DNA of 64,000 nucleotides from Companilactobacillus suantsaicola (GCF_004745525.1 NZ_RKLY01000003.1:62001-126000); one strand, 5' to 3'; positions 34,142 through 43,746 are shown, numbered from the stretch's first letter. Notes: generated by a model from the letters alone, not told the origin. Program-made: numbers and translations.

Positions 34142-34948
34142 TTAGTTGTTATTTACTACACTTGTACCATCGCTATAGTTAATCTTGACACCTTGTTCAA
34201 TGTTGAAAATGTAGACGTTGAAGTAAATTTGTTTATCTACTTGGCCGTCACTAGTCAACGATTCAGCCATCATTTGCACACCACGAGCGACTAATTCATC
34301 ATTGCGATAAATCGGTTTGACCCGGTAACGAATGAAATTATTAGGATTTTGCTTGAGGTAATAAGCAATATCGTTCTCATGTTTGAGCATTTCGGGTGAA
34401 TTCAATGAACGTGTACCAGTCATCAAATTTTTCGGATTATTGTTCTGTCCGGTCAATTGAAAACCAATTAGGTGTGATCGATTGTATAGCCAGCCACCTT
34501 TGATTCGTTTGTTGTGCCAACCAGTTGGGTTAACATATAAAGCTTCACGTTTCTCGGTAGGCATTAAGCTTTTGCTTAATAGTGCATCAGCTTGAATTGC
34601 TCGATTCAGATGATCCAAATCAGCGAATTCTTGCCAAGGACCATTTGAGACGTTTAGTTCGGATTTTGTGAAAGTAGGTGTATTATTATTGACCTCAATT
34701 TCTTGAGTTCCATTGTAGTCGAGATTAGCTAAGTTGGATGTATCATACGTCTTAGTTTTCTCAACTTGCTTTGGATTATCACCAGTTTGGCCGGTGTTTT
34801 GTAAACTCTCATAAACTCCAGAACCTCCGGCAATTACCAAAACAATTCCCAATGAAACTAACTTTCGATGCAGTCGTTTTTTTGGCTTGACCATAAAGGT
34901 CGTGAACAAGACGATTGCTCCCAAAACAACGAGTAATAACATATACAT
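34142..34948 (-). CDS. Membrane-anchored DNA/RNA non-specific endonuclease
   Basis: 268 residues from the ATG at 34948 (GAGGGGAAAG before it). N-terminal helix (about 2-20) and a second short hydrophobic stretch near 30-48, then an external beta-beta-alpha metal nuclease domain: YNRSHLIGFQLTG holds the general-base His (variant of the DRGH motif) and NPKNLMTGTRSLN the Mg-binding Asn. It resembles EndA-type surface nucleases involved in DNA uptake or nucleotide scavenging. Stop lies 12 bp before the glyA start, so they may be cotranscribed. Confidence 0.86.
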   Translation of the reverse strand: MYMLLLVVLGAIVLFTTFMVKPKKRLHRKLVSLGIVLVIAGGSGVYESLQNTGQTGDNPKQVEKTKTYDTSNLANLDYNGTQEIEVNNNTPTFTKSELNVSNGPWQEFADLDHLNRAIQADALLSKSLMPTEKREALYVNPTGWHNKRIKGGWLYNRSHLIGFQLTGQNNNPKNLMTGTRSLNSPEMLKHENDIAYYLKQNPNNFIRYRVKPIYRNDELVARGVQMMAESLTSDGQVDKQIYFNVYIFNIEQGVKINYSDGTSVVNNN

Positions 34949-35145
34949 AAAAATCTTTCCCCTCACTATGAAGACCTTTTGGAATCTCCAGTTTTCATTT
35001 TATCATAATTTTTCAGAAAACTTGAACAATATCCTTGGGTTTAGAGATATTTATTCGGATATAATATTTATCATAATTTCTTTTATATCTTTTCATGATA
35101 AAATTTAGACAATAACTATTATAAGTAATGAGGAGAGAAAATTAC

Positions 35146-35742
35146 ATGAATTTGGCCGAAAAATTTAAATACATGGCAACTGGGAAACCATATGATGACG
35201 TTGCTCCAGAATTAGATGATTTACGTGATCAAGCGACAGAAAAGACGACGCGAATTAATAACGAAAACAATAAAATTAAAAAGGAAAAATTAATTCGTCA
35301 ATTATTTGGTAGCGTTGGGAAAAAGCCATTTTTGAATCCTAATTTTCGCTGTGAATTCGGCAGAAATATTCACGTCGGCGATAATTTTTATGCGAATTAT
35401 GATTGTGTAATTTTGGATGGAGCTCCAGTCAAAATTGGCAATTCGGTTTTGTTTGGACCAAAGGTTGGTTTATATACTAGTAATCATTTGTTTGACCCAA
35501 ATGAAAGGGAACTTGGTGGCTGTATTGCTAAGCCCATTACAATTGGAAATCGAACTTGGTTGGCCGCTAATGTGACAGTTCTCCCAGGCGTTACGATTGG
35601 AAATGATGTTATTATTAGAGCTGGCAGTGTTGTGACCCATGATATTCCTGATGGAGTGATTGCAGCTGGCAATCCTTGTAAAGTGATTCGTGAAATTACC
35701 GATGCTGATAAGACGGGTTTTGTTGGTAAGGATTTTATTTAG
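35146..35742 (+). CDS. Sugar O-acetyltransferase (maltose/galactoside type)
   Basis: 198 residues from the ATG at 35146; the ATG at 35128 is part of the GAGGAGAG site. Left-handed beta-helix of hexapeptide repeats (about 60-185), with N-terminal Mac domain (FKYMATGKPYD). Catalytic His in YTSNHLFDP. C-terminal VIAAGNPCKVIREI is family-typical. It transfers acetyl from acetyl-CoA to a sugar hydroxyl in the cytoplasm. Single gene with a terminator behind it. Confidence 0.9.
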   Translation: MNLAEKFKYMATGKPYDDVAPELDDLRDQATEKTTRINNENNKIKKEKLIRQLFGSVGKKPFLNPNFRCEFGRNIHVGDNFYANYDCVILDGAPVKIGNSVLFGPKVGLYTSNHLFDPNERELGGCIAKPITIGNRTWLAANVTVLPGVTIGNDVIIRAGSVVTHDIPDGVIAAGNPCKVIREITDADKTGFVGKDFI

Positions 35743-35751
35743 TGCAAATAG

Positions 35752-35793
35752 TTCTGTGGTAATCGAAACTTGATTATCATGGGGCTTTTTTAA
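35752..35793 (+). terminator. Terminator after the acetyltransferase
   Basis: TGGTAATC pairs with GATTATCA, then GGGGCTTTTTT. The remainder to 36100 is AT-rich promoter region for the SDR/KdgT pair; I saw no convincing cre site there. Confidence 0.65.
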
Positions 35794-36100
35794 TGTTCGA
35801 ATGACCTGGTAGATGTATGCATTTTTCAATAGACAAGATGTCGAATTAAGGAAAAATGATTTTTTGTGTGAATTTTAAATTAAATGTAATTTAATTTAAT
35901 TTTTTTTAATGTTTGTTACTCTACGAAATTTATTGATAAGATAGTTATTTTTTATTTGTGAAACAATATACAAAATGTCGGAAATTCAATTGTGATTAAG
36001 CAAGAATGCTGTTAAATGCGATATACACTTTTGTGAATGAAATTGCAAACCATTTGCTTATATGATAATATTTTGCTCATACATAAGTAAAGGTGATGAT

Positions 36101-36859
36101 ATGATGCGTTACGATTTTGATGGAAAAAATATAATTGTTACAGGTGGAGCTAAAGGAATTGGCAAAGAAGTTGTCAAAGGAATTATCAACGGTGGCGGAA
36201 AAGTTGCCTTGTTGGATATTGATGATGAATCTGCTAAAAAAACAGTTACAGAAGTAAGTCCAGAAATTAAGTTTTATCATGTTGATCAGGCTAATCGAGA
36301 GGAAGTAAACAAACAGTTTGCTCAAATAATTAAGGATTTTGGAAGAATCGATGGTCTAGTGAATGTCGCCGGAATTATCAGTTCAAAGTCATTTGATGAT
36401 TTAAGCCCTGAAGAATGGGACAGGACGATTAAAATCAATTTGACTGGGCAATTCAATACAGTCAAAGCACTTTGGGAACATTTTAAAGAAATTGGTGGAG
36501 GAAGAATTGTTAATGTTTCTTCCGTTGCCGGAAAACTGGGTGGTGGGTTACTCGGAACAGTTGCTTACGCTTCTTCAAAAGCCGGAACCAATGGCTTTAC
36601 TAAAGCCATAGCTAAGGAAGGTGCTAAATATGGAATTTATGCAAACGCTGTTTGTCCATCATTTACACATACTTCAATGACAACGGCTCTTTCTGAAGAT
36701 CCAGATAAGAATTCAAAGGTGATCGGTATGATTCCTTTAAAGAGAGCTGCTGAACCAGTAGAAATCGCACAAATGATTCTGTTCTTTGCTTCAGAAGCCG
36801 CAAGTTTCATTACTGGCGAAATTGGTGATTGTGATGGCGGAATCGTAATGGATGGTTAA
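36101..36859 (+). CDS. Short-chain dehydrogenase, likely sugar-acid dehydrogenase
   Basis: 252-253 residues from ATG 36101 or 36104 behind AAAGGTG; the ATG at 36062 lacks a site. Classic SDR: TGGAKGIGKE cofactor loop, NVAG, Ser in NVSSVAG, catalytic YASSK. With the KdgT-type permease 25 bp downstream, a 2-deoxy-gluconate, 5-keto-gluconate or KduD-like dehydrogenase is the best guess; the family alone does not decide. Confidence 0.82.
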   Translation: MMRYDFDGKNIIVTGGAKGIGKEVVKGIINGGGKVALLDIDDESAKKTVTEVSPEIKFYHVDQANREEVNKQFAQIIKDFGRIDGLVNVAGIISSKSFDDLSPEEWDRTIKINLTGQFNTVKALWEHFKEIGGGRIVNVSSVAGKLGGGLLGTVAYASSKAGTNGFTKAIAKEGAKYGIYANAVCPSFTHTSMTTALSEDPDKNSKVIGMIPLKRAAEPVEIAQMILFFASEAASFITGEIGDCDGGIVMDG

Positions 36860-36884
36860 TTAAATATTGACTGGAGATAATATT

Positions 36885-37874
36885 ATGGCAGGTAAAGAAG
36901 GTAAAAAGAAGAAATTTTCTATTCCCGGTGGTAATATCATTATTCCGATGTTTATAGGTGCTACCATTAATTCATTTTTTCCAGATCTTTTAAAAATAGG
37001 TGGTTTTACAACTCCGTTTGCTCAAGGATCAGGTGCTTTGGTAGGAGCTTTCTTATTTATAATTGGTGGAACAATTTCATTTAAGATTGCTGGGCCAGCT
37101 GTAAAACGTGGCGGTATTATTATTTTAACCAAGGTTGTTTTGTCAATCGTTTTTGGATTGATTGTTGGAAAATTAATGAATAATGATTTTCTCGGGCTTA
37201 GCGCATTAGCTATCATTGGGGCAATGTCTGGGGCTAATAATGCTATGTATGCTGGAATCGTCCACGACTTTGGCGATTCTGTTGATGAGGCGGCTGTCGG
37301 TATTACAATTTTAAGTGTTGGACCTTATGTGACGATGATAGCATTAGCATCTTCAGGCTTAGCATCATTTTCCGTAGTCACACTATTAGCAACGATTCTA
37401 CCTTTATTAGTAGGAATGATTTTGGCAAATCTTTTCCCAGCTATTAAAACTATTTTGAATAATGGGATGAATGCCATTATTGTCTGTGTTGGATTTGCAC
37501 TTGGCTGTACAATGAATTTCCAACAAATATTTGTTGGTGGGGCAAGTGGAATTCTACTAGGGGTGATTGTTACCTTAGTTGGTGGTGGAATTACGATTGT
37601 TGTCGATAGATTAACTGGTGGTTCAGGAGTTGCTGGTGCAGCAATTTCTAGTACTGCGGGAGCTGCGATGGCAACACCGGCTGCAATGGCTGCTGTTGAT
37701 GAATCTTATGCAGCTGTTCAAGCAACTGCGACGGCACAAATTACAGCGGCAGTAGTTGTCACAGCTATCTTGACACCTATGTTAACTGCTTGGGTGGCAA
37801 AAAGATTTAAGGGTAAGTCTAAAAATAAAGACAGTAAAGATATAAAAGCAGAAAAACTAGATCCACAAGTATAA
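36885..37874 (+). CDS. 2-keto-3-deoxygluconate permease family transporter
   Basis: 329 residues from the ATG at 36885 (ACTGGAGA before it). Ten or so Gly/Ala-rich helices; SIPGGNIIIPMFIGATINSF and GSGALVGAFLF match the KdgT family of proton symporters for 2-keto-3-deoxygluconate. The tail is Lys/Asp-rich. Forms a pair with the SDR. No KDG kinase, aldolase or GntR regulator is next to it, so the rest of the pathway must be elsewhere or the substrate differs. Confidence 0.85.
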   Translation: MAGKEGKKKKFSIPGGNIIIPMFIGATINSFFPDLLKIGGFTTPFAQGSGALVGAFLFIIGGTISFKIAGPAVKRGGIIILTKVVLSIVFGLIVGKLMNNDFLGLSALAIIGAMSGANNAMYAGIVHDFGDSVDEAAVGITILSVGPYVTMIALASSGLASFSVVTLLATILPLLVGMILANLFPAIKTILNNGMNAIIVCVGFALGCTMNFQQIFVGGASGILLGVIVTLVGGGITIVVDRLTGGSGVAGAAISSTAGAAMATPAAMAAVDESYAAVQATATAQITAAVVVTAILTPMLTAWVAKRFKGKSKNKDSKDIKAEKLDPQV

Positions 37875-37877
37875 TCC

Positions 37878-37915
37878 AATAAAAAAGAACCTCGAAATTT
37901 TTCGAGGTTCTTTTT
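37878..37915. terminator. Terminator between kdgT-like gene and htpX
   Basis: AAAAAAGAACCTCGAAA-TTT-TTTCGAGGTTCTTTTT; symmetrical, serves both convergent genes. Confidence 0.85.
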
Positions 37916-37918
37916 GTG

Positions 37919-38827
37919 TTATTCAAAAGTTTTTTTCAAAGCAGCAATTCTTTTATCCAGTGGTGGATGAGTATCGAATAATCCAGAAAAATGTTTTTTT
38001 TTGTTGGGATCATCGATATAAAGGGCAGCACTGGCGTCATCAACTCGTTGCATTGGTTTGGTGCTCTCTTTTAATTTTTCCAAAGCATTGATCAGACCTT
38101 GAGGATTTCTAGTTAATTCAGCTCCTGAAACGTCAGCCAAATATTCTCTGTTTCTGGAGATAGCCATCTGGACTAAACTGGCAATTAAAGGTCCAAGGAT
38201 TGCAAAGACTAAACCAACTAGCCACAAGACGATTCTTACTGCACCAGAGTTATTGTTGTCACGGTCGTCACGATCAACTGGAAGCCACCAACGATAAGCG
38301 TTACCGATAATGGAACAAATTAAGATGATAGCCGAACTCAAAGCTACTGAGATAGTAGAAACACGGATATCATAATTTTTTACGTGAGAAATTTCGTGAG
38401 CTAAAACACCTTCGAGTTCTTCACGATTCATCATTTTATATAAACCACTAGTTACCGCCACAGCAGCGTGTTTAGGATCACGTCCAGTCGCAAAAGCATT
38501 AGGACTTGGATCATCAATGATATAAATATCAGGTAAGGGGATGTCCGCTACCATAGATAAATCTTCGACGATATGCCAGAGTTCAGGTGCATCTTTAGCT
38601 GAATTGAGTTTTTTAGCTCCATTCATTTGCATGACGATACTGGTCGATTGAAAATAAGTTATCAGTGTATAAACAATTGCAATCACTAAGGCAATAATTA
38701 TTCCTGAATAAATATTGTCAAAAAAGTAGGCACCAATAAAACTTCCTAACGCTGCTAGTAACAGAAAGAAGAAAAAGAAAATAAAGTAAGTCTTACGTTT
38801 ATTACGATCGATTTGTTCGTAAATCAT
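37919..38827 (-). CDS. htpX: Membrane zinc metalloprotease HtpX
   Basis: 302 residues, M48 family. Two N-terminal helices, zinc site VLAHEISHVKNYD, further helices around 150-210 and the downstream Glu in REYLADVSGAEL. It degrades damaged membrane proteins. Nine bases behind lemA, the standard pair. Confidence 0.93.
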   Translation of the reverse strand: MIYEQIDRNKRKTYFIFFFFFLLLAALGSFIGAYFFDNIYSGIIIALVIAIVYTLITYFQSTSIVMQMNGAKKLNSAKDAPELWHIVEDLSMVADIPLPDIYIIDDPSPNAFATGRDPKHAAVAVTSGLYKMMNREELEGVLAHEISHVKNYDIRVSTISVALSSAIILICSIIGNAYRWWLPVDRDDRDNNNSGAVRIVLWLVGLVFAILGPLIASLVQMAISRNREYLADVSGAELTRNPQGLINALEKLKESTKPMQRVDDASAALYIDDPNKKKHFSGLFDTHPPLDKRIAALKKTFE

Positions 38828-38836
38828 GATAGACCC

Positions 38837-39385
38837 CTAAAATTTAACTTTAGGAGCTTCTTTGTCAGCATCAGGAATTTGCAAGAAGTCCATTTCTTTA
38901 AAGCCATGGATTCCGGCAATAATATTCCGTGGGAAAGTTTGCAATGCAGTATCATAAGCTTGCACTTGGCTGTTGTAAGCTTGACGAGCATAAGATACTT
39001 TATTTTCTGTATTGGAAAGTTCTTCCATTAGTTGTGAAAACTCTTGGTTGGCTTTCAAATCAGGATAATTTTCTGCCAATGCGAAAACCTGTCTCAAGGC
39101 ACCAGTCAAAGCACTATCAGCTTCAACTTTATCTTGTAGCGAACTCGCATTGTTGATGCTATTTCTTAAATTAACAACGTTGCTAAGAGTTTCTTTTTCG
39201 TGTTTAGCATAACCTTTGACAGTTTCAACCAAATTAGGGATCAAATCAGTCCGACGTTCGAGTTGGACGTCAATTTGTGAACTGAATTCACGCGCACGAT
39301 TACGGTACTTGACCAAACTGTTATACATACCAGCATAGGCGACAATTACTACTAAGATAATGGCGATGATAATTAATGTTTTCAT
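38837..39385 (-). CDS. LemA family protein
   Basis: 182 residues: one N-terminal helix (LIIIAIILVVIVAYAGMY) followed by a helical bundle starting YNSLVKYRNRAREF, the LemA hallmark, and a C-terminal KEMDFLQIPDADKEAPKVKF. Probably membrane-anchored, facing outside; function unclear but usually coupled to HtpX. AAGGAG precedes the ATG. Confidence 0.93.
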   Translation of the reverse strand: MKTLIIIAIILVVIVAYAGMYNSLVKYRNRAREFSSQIDVQLERRTDLIPNLVETVKGYAKHEKETLSNVVNLRNSINNASSLQDKVEADSALTGALRQVFALAENYPDLKANQEFSQLMEELSNTENKVSYARQAYNSQVQAYDTALQTFPRNIIAGIHGFKEMDFLQIPDADKEAPKVKF

Positions 39386-39548
39386 TTAAATCTCCTTCTT
39401 TTCTTATTGGCTATATTTTACCATATTAGCGATTTGCAAGTATCAAAGTTACTTCAGAAAAAAATGAGTAAATCAGTATTACTTTTCTGAAAAATAAATT
39501 ATACTTGAAGAATAGAGGAAGGTATTTGAAGGTTCTTAGGTGAATATT

Positions 39549-40622
39549 ATGAAAAAAATTTTTCTACCCGTTTTAATGCTCTCAGCTGCACTTTTAGGTA
39601 TTATCCCAACAACCTCCAACGTAGGCGGTTCAGTTGATTCACATTACAACAGTGAATTTGGTCAAAAAGCCAATGACTTGATCAACAAGTACGATTATTC
39701 TGGCAGTATGTTGATAATAAAAGGTGGCCGACCAATTTATTCGACCAGTCGTGGTTATGCCGATTATGGCACGAGTCTTCACAATACCATTGATACAACT
39801 TATGAAATCGATTCGATTCAAAAGTCAATGACAGCGGCAATGATAATGAAGCAAGTCGAAGCCGACAATTTGAGTTTGAATGATCGCTTAGCAAAGTTTT
39901 ATCCTGAAATTCCTGGAAGTAAGAATGTCACTATTAGACAAATGCTAGATATGACCTCTGGTTTGATTCTAGTTGGTGGCGTCGGTCCAACCAAAGTGAT
40001 GTCAGATCCAGATATTGTCGATGCTGATATTAAAAATATTAAGTACGTCAATTTGTTACATGGCAAGTGGAATTATTCCGCCGTCAACTTCAATCTATTG
40101 TGCGGCATTTTGGAGAAGTTGACTGGCAAATCATATCGCAAGTTGTTCAATGAAACTTATGTTGATAAATTAGGTTTGAAAGAGACAATTTTTGCCTATG
40201 ATACTTCACCAACAGTTGTTAAATCGACCGGTTATAATGAGCCCAATCCGTTAGTTAAGAAATTAACTTATAAGAATCCCTTCAATATTAAACGGTATAT
40301 GGAGTATGACGAATTAGGCACTGGTCAAGTTTACATGAGCGTTTATGATCTCTTTAAAGTTGAGCAATATATTAACGGGCCAATGCTGAGTGAGCAATCA
40401 CGCAAGGAATTATTCGCACCCGGCAGTATCAGTACATATGGTGGCGGCTTGTATCATCGTCAAAATGATAACTTTGCGAATGGTTGGGGCTACGGTTTCC
40501 AAGGAGTATTCCATATTTCTGACGATGGAAAGACGGCAGTAGTCGCTTTACAAAATTATTCTAGACGAGGAGCCGACGTCAAACCACTTGTTAATCAACT
40601 ATATCAACTAGCTAATGAATAA
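39549..40622 (+). CDS. Secreted beta-lactamase-fold serine hydrolase
   Basis: 357 residues from the ATG at 39549 (AGGTGA before it). Signal peptide about 1-25 (LPVLMLSAALLGIIPTT). Class C beta-lactamase/PBP4* fold: SxxK is SIQKSM, the YxN position reads YSAVN, and the third motif is near YGGGLYHRQ. Likely a low-activity peptidase or esterase at the cell surface, rather than a resistance enzyme. Single gene. Confidence 0.82.
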   Translation: MKKIFLPVLMLSAALLGIIPTTSNVGGSVDSHYNSEFGQKANDLINKYDYSGSMLIIKGGRPIYSTSRGYADYGTSLHNTIDTTYEIDSIQKSMTAAMIMKQVEADNLSLNDRLAKFYPEIPGSKNVTIRQMLDMTSGLILVGGVGPTKVMSDPDIVDADIKNIKYVNLLHGKWNYSAVNFNLLCGILEKLTGKSYRKLFNETYVDKLGLKETIFAYDTSPTVVKSTGYNEPNPLVKKLTYKNPFNIKRYMEYDELGTGQVYMSVYDLFKVEQYINGPMLSEQSRKELFAPGSISTYGGGLYHRQNDNFANGWGYGFQGVFHISDDGKTAVVALQNYSRRGADVKPLVNQLYQLANE

Positions 40623-40710
40623 TAATTATGTTAATATAAGTAGTGCAGATATAGCCTATCTGTATTAATGACTATTTCATACATTCCAAAGTTTTCTATG
40701 GAATAGTCTG

Positions 40711-40750
40711 AAGCCTTACATCACGGATTGATGTAAGGCTTTTTCTTTTT
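40711..40750 (+). terminator. Terminator of the serine hydrolase gene
   Basis: AAGCCTTACATC pairs with GATGTAAGGCTT, then TTTTCTTTTT. Confidence 0.85.
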
Positions 40751-40754
40751 GTCC

Positions 40755-40792
40755 AAAAAACCTCAGCAATCGAATGATTACTGAGGTTTTTT
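40755..40792 (-). terminator. Terminator of the Nudix gene
   Basis: AAAAACCTCAG/CTGAGGTTTTT arms around AATCGAATGATTA, read on the minus strand with a T-run. It overlaps the last codon region of the gene. Confidence 0.75.
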
Positions 40793-41417
40793 AATCGAAT
40801 TTTGTTTCCCAATTTTTTGAATGATGACAATCAAAGACCATTTGAAAATCTTCTCGTAAGTTTCTGGCCAAAGACAAATTCAGTTTTAATGCTTCATCAA
40901 GTGTAAAGTAGGCCACATCAGAAGTCTCCACACCACTGTGAATGTCGGTTTCAGTGGGGGTACATTCGAAGAACAATTTGTAAATATAACTGAGATTTTT
41001 CTTAGGATAATGGTTCTTTTGCATGTCCCGAATAGCAATCAAACGTTTTGGCACAACTTGAATCCCAGCTTCTTCAAAAGTTTCCTTCGTAGCAATTTCA
41101 CCGGCCGAATAACCAATATCGGCCCAACCGCCAGGAATTGACCAAGTGCCGCCACGTTTTTCCTTGACCAGCAATATTTTATCGTTAGAAAAAGTTGCCG
41201 CACGAACATCGACTTTCGGTGTCACGTAACCCGAATCAGCGTCAAAAAAGAGATCCAGATTTTTGGGTGTGGCGTTGTGAACCAAATGCGTACTGAGTTT
41301 TTTGGCGACATCTTCCAATTGTTGATAACGTTCCAAATCAAAGACATCTTTACCATAATGTTTGCCACTCTGGGCGATGGCTTGTAACTGCTCAAGTAAT
41401 AGTTCAATTTCGTTCAT
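40791..41417 (-). CDS. Nudix hydrolase with N-terminal domain
   Basis: 208 residues. A helical N-terminal domain (about 1-60, the Nudix_N type of putative ADP-ribose pyrophosphatases) precedes the Nudix domain. The Nudix box (about 107-129) starts GGWADIG and ends TFEEAGI with the metal-binding Glu residues in place; the R of the consensus REU is replaced by K. Hydrolyses a nucleoside diphosphate linked compound, likely ADP-ribose or similar. Confidence 0.87.
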   Translation of the reverse strand: MNEIELLLEQLQAIAQSGKHYGKDVFDLERYQQLEDVAKKLSTHLVHNATPKNLDLFFDADSGYVTPKVDVRAATFSNDKILLVKEKRGGTWSIPGGWADIGYSAGEIATKETFEEAGIQVVPKRLIAIRDMQKNHYPKKNLSYIYKLFFECTPTETDIHSGVETSDVAYFTLDEALKLNLSLARNLREDFQMVFDCHHSKNWETKFD

Positions 41418-41454
41418 ATAATGACCTCCTTGAAAAGCAGTATAACACCCAAAA

Positions 41455-42279
41455 TTAGATTGAAGGCATTAATTCTTGGCGGAGGATATTGGCCACGAGA
41501 TACTCGTAAATAGTTTCCTCTTTGAAATCCTGGTGAGTTTGCAGGGTCTCAGAAATATGTGTCATTAAATAAAAAATATTGATCAACATAAAATTTGATT
41601 TGTATCTTGAGGCACGATTGAGACCTTGTTCGATAATTTTTAAGGCTTCATTATAATTATTGAAATGGGAGTAGATCATGGCACCAATGAAAAAGAGTGT
41701 ATTTTGATTACCGTCATAATTGTCTTTGTCTAAATCGTATAAAGCTAGTTTGTAGTAAGTATAAGCAGAATTTCTTAAATCGAGTTTGGCGTAAATCAAA
41801 CCCAAAGTGGCATTTCCTAGTCGAGTTAAAGTTGAACGTTTGTGACGTTTACCAGAACTTGCTAAGGATAACTTTAAAAAAGCCTTGGCATTATCAAGAC
41901 TTAGATCAAGTTGGATTGAACAGATTGCCAAATAAAAGTAATACGCTTGTGTCTGCTTTGAAGTTTGGACGCTGTTGAGTACGGTAGGACGGTTTAAAAA
42001 ATTTCTCAGTCCGCGATAGTCTCTACTATTGTATAGTTGATTGATTATTCGATTGAAATCGGCAGTTTTACTAACTTTGTAATTTTGTTGTAAACAAAGG
42101 TCACTGGAACTGATTGAAAGACGTTTACATATTTGAATTAAAAGTTGCTTACTTGGTGCGTACTTGTTAGCTTCAATCTCTGAAAGAGCTGACTGCGAAC
42201 AAAGACTGTCACAAAGCTCTTTTTGTGAAATCAATTTATTTTCGCGAGCTTCTTTAATAATTTTACCTAAATTCACCAT
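41455..42279 (-). CDS. Rgg-like XRE/TPR transcriptional regulator
   Basis: 274 residues from the ATG at 42279; an ATG at 42303 is possible but has no site. N-terminal helix-turn-helix (LGKIIKEARENKLISQKELC, SQSALSEIEANKYAPS) followed by TPR-like helical repeats to the end: the RRNPP/Rgg architecture of peptide-responsive regulators. I looked for a small hydrophobic pheromone gene in 42304-42452 and saw none. Lies upstream of, and in the same direction as, the Nudix gene (38 bp gap). Confidence 0.8.
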   Translation of the reverse strand: MVNLGKIIKEARENKLISQKELCDSLCSQSALSEIEANKYAPSKQLLIQICKRLSISSSDLCLQQNYKVSKTADFNRIINQLYNSRDYRGLRNFLNRPTVLNSVQTSKQTQAYYFYLAICSIQLDLSLDNAKAFLKLSLASSGKRHKRSTLTRLGNATLGLIYAKLDLRNSAYTYYKLALYDLDKDNYDGNQNTLFFIGAMIYSHFNNYNEALKIIEQGLNRASRYKSNFMLINIFYLMTHISETLQTHQDFKEETIYEYLVANILRQELMPSI

Positions 42280-42420
42280 CGTGATAACGTACCTACTTCT
42301 CATAAAATAATGTTTTTATGCTTATTATGATATAAAAGTAGTGTGTATTTTCTGTTCAATTATTGTAAAGTTTTGTAAACATTTATGTAAATTTTCAAAC
42401 AAATTTCAATAAGATTTGTA

Positions 42421-42447
42421 AAAAAAATACCACAAAATTGTGGTATT
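42421..42447 (-). terminator. Terminator of the nitroreductase gene
   Basis: Minus strand AATACCACAATTTTGTGGTATT followed by TTTTTT. Confidence 0.82.
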
Positions 42448-42452
42448 AAAGG

Positions 42453-43187
42453 TTATAGTGTAAAGCCCTGTTCCTTCAAGAAACTAGTAACTTCGGGACG
42501 TCTGATCTGTTTGAAAATAGCTAAATTTTTCTTTGACCAGTCAGTGTCAGAGGCATTAGTTTTGCGTTGAGCATAATAGTCGTGAACGACCGCGTCATAG
42601 TCAGATAGATCCGTGAATTTTTGATTGTCGTAAGAATTTGTTGCGACTTGATTAACTTTTGGGAGTCTAGGTTTAGGCTGATTTTTAACTGCTGGCACAC
42701 CAATTGTCATACCGAAGATTGGCAAAGTAAGTTCAGGTAGTTTCAATAGTTCGGCGACACGCTTGATATTGTTGCGCAGACTGCCGATGTAACAAATACC
42801 TAGATCCATTGATTCAGCGGCAATTGCCATGTTTTGAGCCGCAATCGTCGTGTCTACAATGCTGACAATCAGTGATTCCATATTTTTTAAACTATCTAGA
42901 TCTTGATTGTGAGCCTTTAAAATACTAGCTTGACGATTCAAATCTGCCACGAAAACGTAAAACGTATCAGCTTTTTTGACGTGGGGTGAACTGATAGTAA
43001 TGTCAGCTAATTCATTCCGCAAAGTTTGATCAGTTATTTCAATAATTGAAAAAGCCTGGACAAATTCTGAAGTCGAACCACTTTGGGCCGCAGCGGTTAA
43101 AGCTTGTTTTTGTTCAGCAGTGATTTTTTGTTTGGTAAAGTCACGAACGGAAACGTGTTCCGTCATTTTTTTGATAGTTGGATTCAT
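42453..43187 (-). CDS. NfsA/FRP-type NADPH-dependent nitro/flavin reductase
   Basis: 244 residues from the ATG at 43187, behind AGAGGCAT; an earlier start at 43274 overlaps the SnoaL-like gene. FMN-binding nitroreductase: HVSVRDFTKQKIT opening, AAESMDLGICYIGSLR, and FGMTIGVP before the arm KPRLP. Reduces nitro compounds, quinones or flavin with NADPH. One base separates it from the stop of the upstream gene (TAACATG), indicating coupling. Confidence 0.87.
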   Translation of the reverse strand: MNPTIKKMTEHVSVRDFTKQKITAEQKQALTAAAQSGSTSEFVQAFSIIEITDQTLRNELADITISSPHVKKADTFYVFVADLNRQASILKAHNQDLDSLKNMESLIVSIVDTTIAAQNMAIAAESMDLGICYIGSLRNNIKRVAELLKLPELTLPIFGMTIGVPAVKNQPKPRLPKVNQVATNSYDNQKFTDLSDYDAVVHDYYAQRKTNASDTDWSKKNLAIFKQIRRPEVTSFLKEQGFTL

Positions 43188-43188
43188 G

Positions 43189-43563
43189 TTATGCCTCTTT
43201 TTTGAATGGTCGAAAAGTTTCACGTTTAGATTGATATTCGGCGACGCTACTAATTTTATGATGCTTAAATTCAATTACCGACACGCCGTCAAAATCGTAT
43301 TCAGTATGTTCAACCGCATGAAAATACCATAACACGGTATAGGTGTTTTTGTCCGTTGGTAAAATTTGGTCGATTCGCCAATCTAAAACTTTTTGGCGAT
43401 CTAACATGTTGTCGATCCATTGATGTAGCTCGTCTAAACCAATATAAATCGGTCCATAGGATTCGCGGTAAATTATTTTTTCATCAAAATATTCATCAAG
43501 GTTAGAGAAATCTCTAGTAAGCCATGATTGAAAATACTTTCTAATGATGTCTGTGTTGTCCAT
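43189..43563 (-). CDS. SnoaL/NTF2-like small protein
   Basis: 124 residues, a single cone-shaped NTF2-like domain: helix IIRKYFQSWLTRDFSNLDEYF, then strands ending YDFDGVSVIEFKHHKISSVAEY. Many members are ketosteroid-isomerase-like enzymes or small-ligand binders; no activity can be assigned. GGAG precedes the ATG. Operon with the nitroreductase. Confidence 0.8.
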   Translation of the reverse strand: MDNTDIIRKYFQSWLTRDFSNLDEYFDEKIIYRESYGPIYIGLDELHQWIDNMLDRQKVLDWRIDQILPTDKNTYTVLWYFHAVEHTEYDFDGVSVIEFKHHKISSVAEYQSKRETFRPFKKEA

Positions 43564-43746
43564 TTTGATTCTCCATAATTAATGAGTTAATAATCATTAT
43601 AAAAATTTTGAATTGCTTTTTCTAGTATAAATGACAGTCCTAGCAGGTTTTAGGCTTTAATCTATAAGTCGTATCTTGGCAAATTCAATCATAAGTAGAG
43701 TAAAATTTATTCCGAGTAGTAAAAATATTATGAATCGAGGGCTTAT

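Noticed and set aside
35900-36100. cre site controlling the SDR/KdgT pair
   Set aside because: No sequence came close to the consensus; only AT-rich DNA.
42304-42452. Peptide pheromone gene partner for the Rgg-like regulator
   Set aside because: No short frame with a start, ribosome binding site and hydrophobic tail on either strand.
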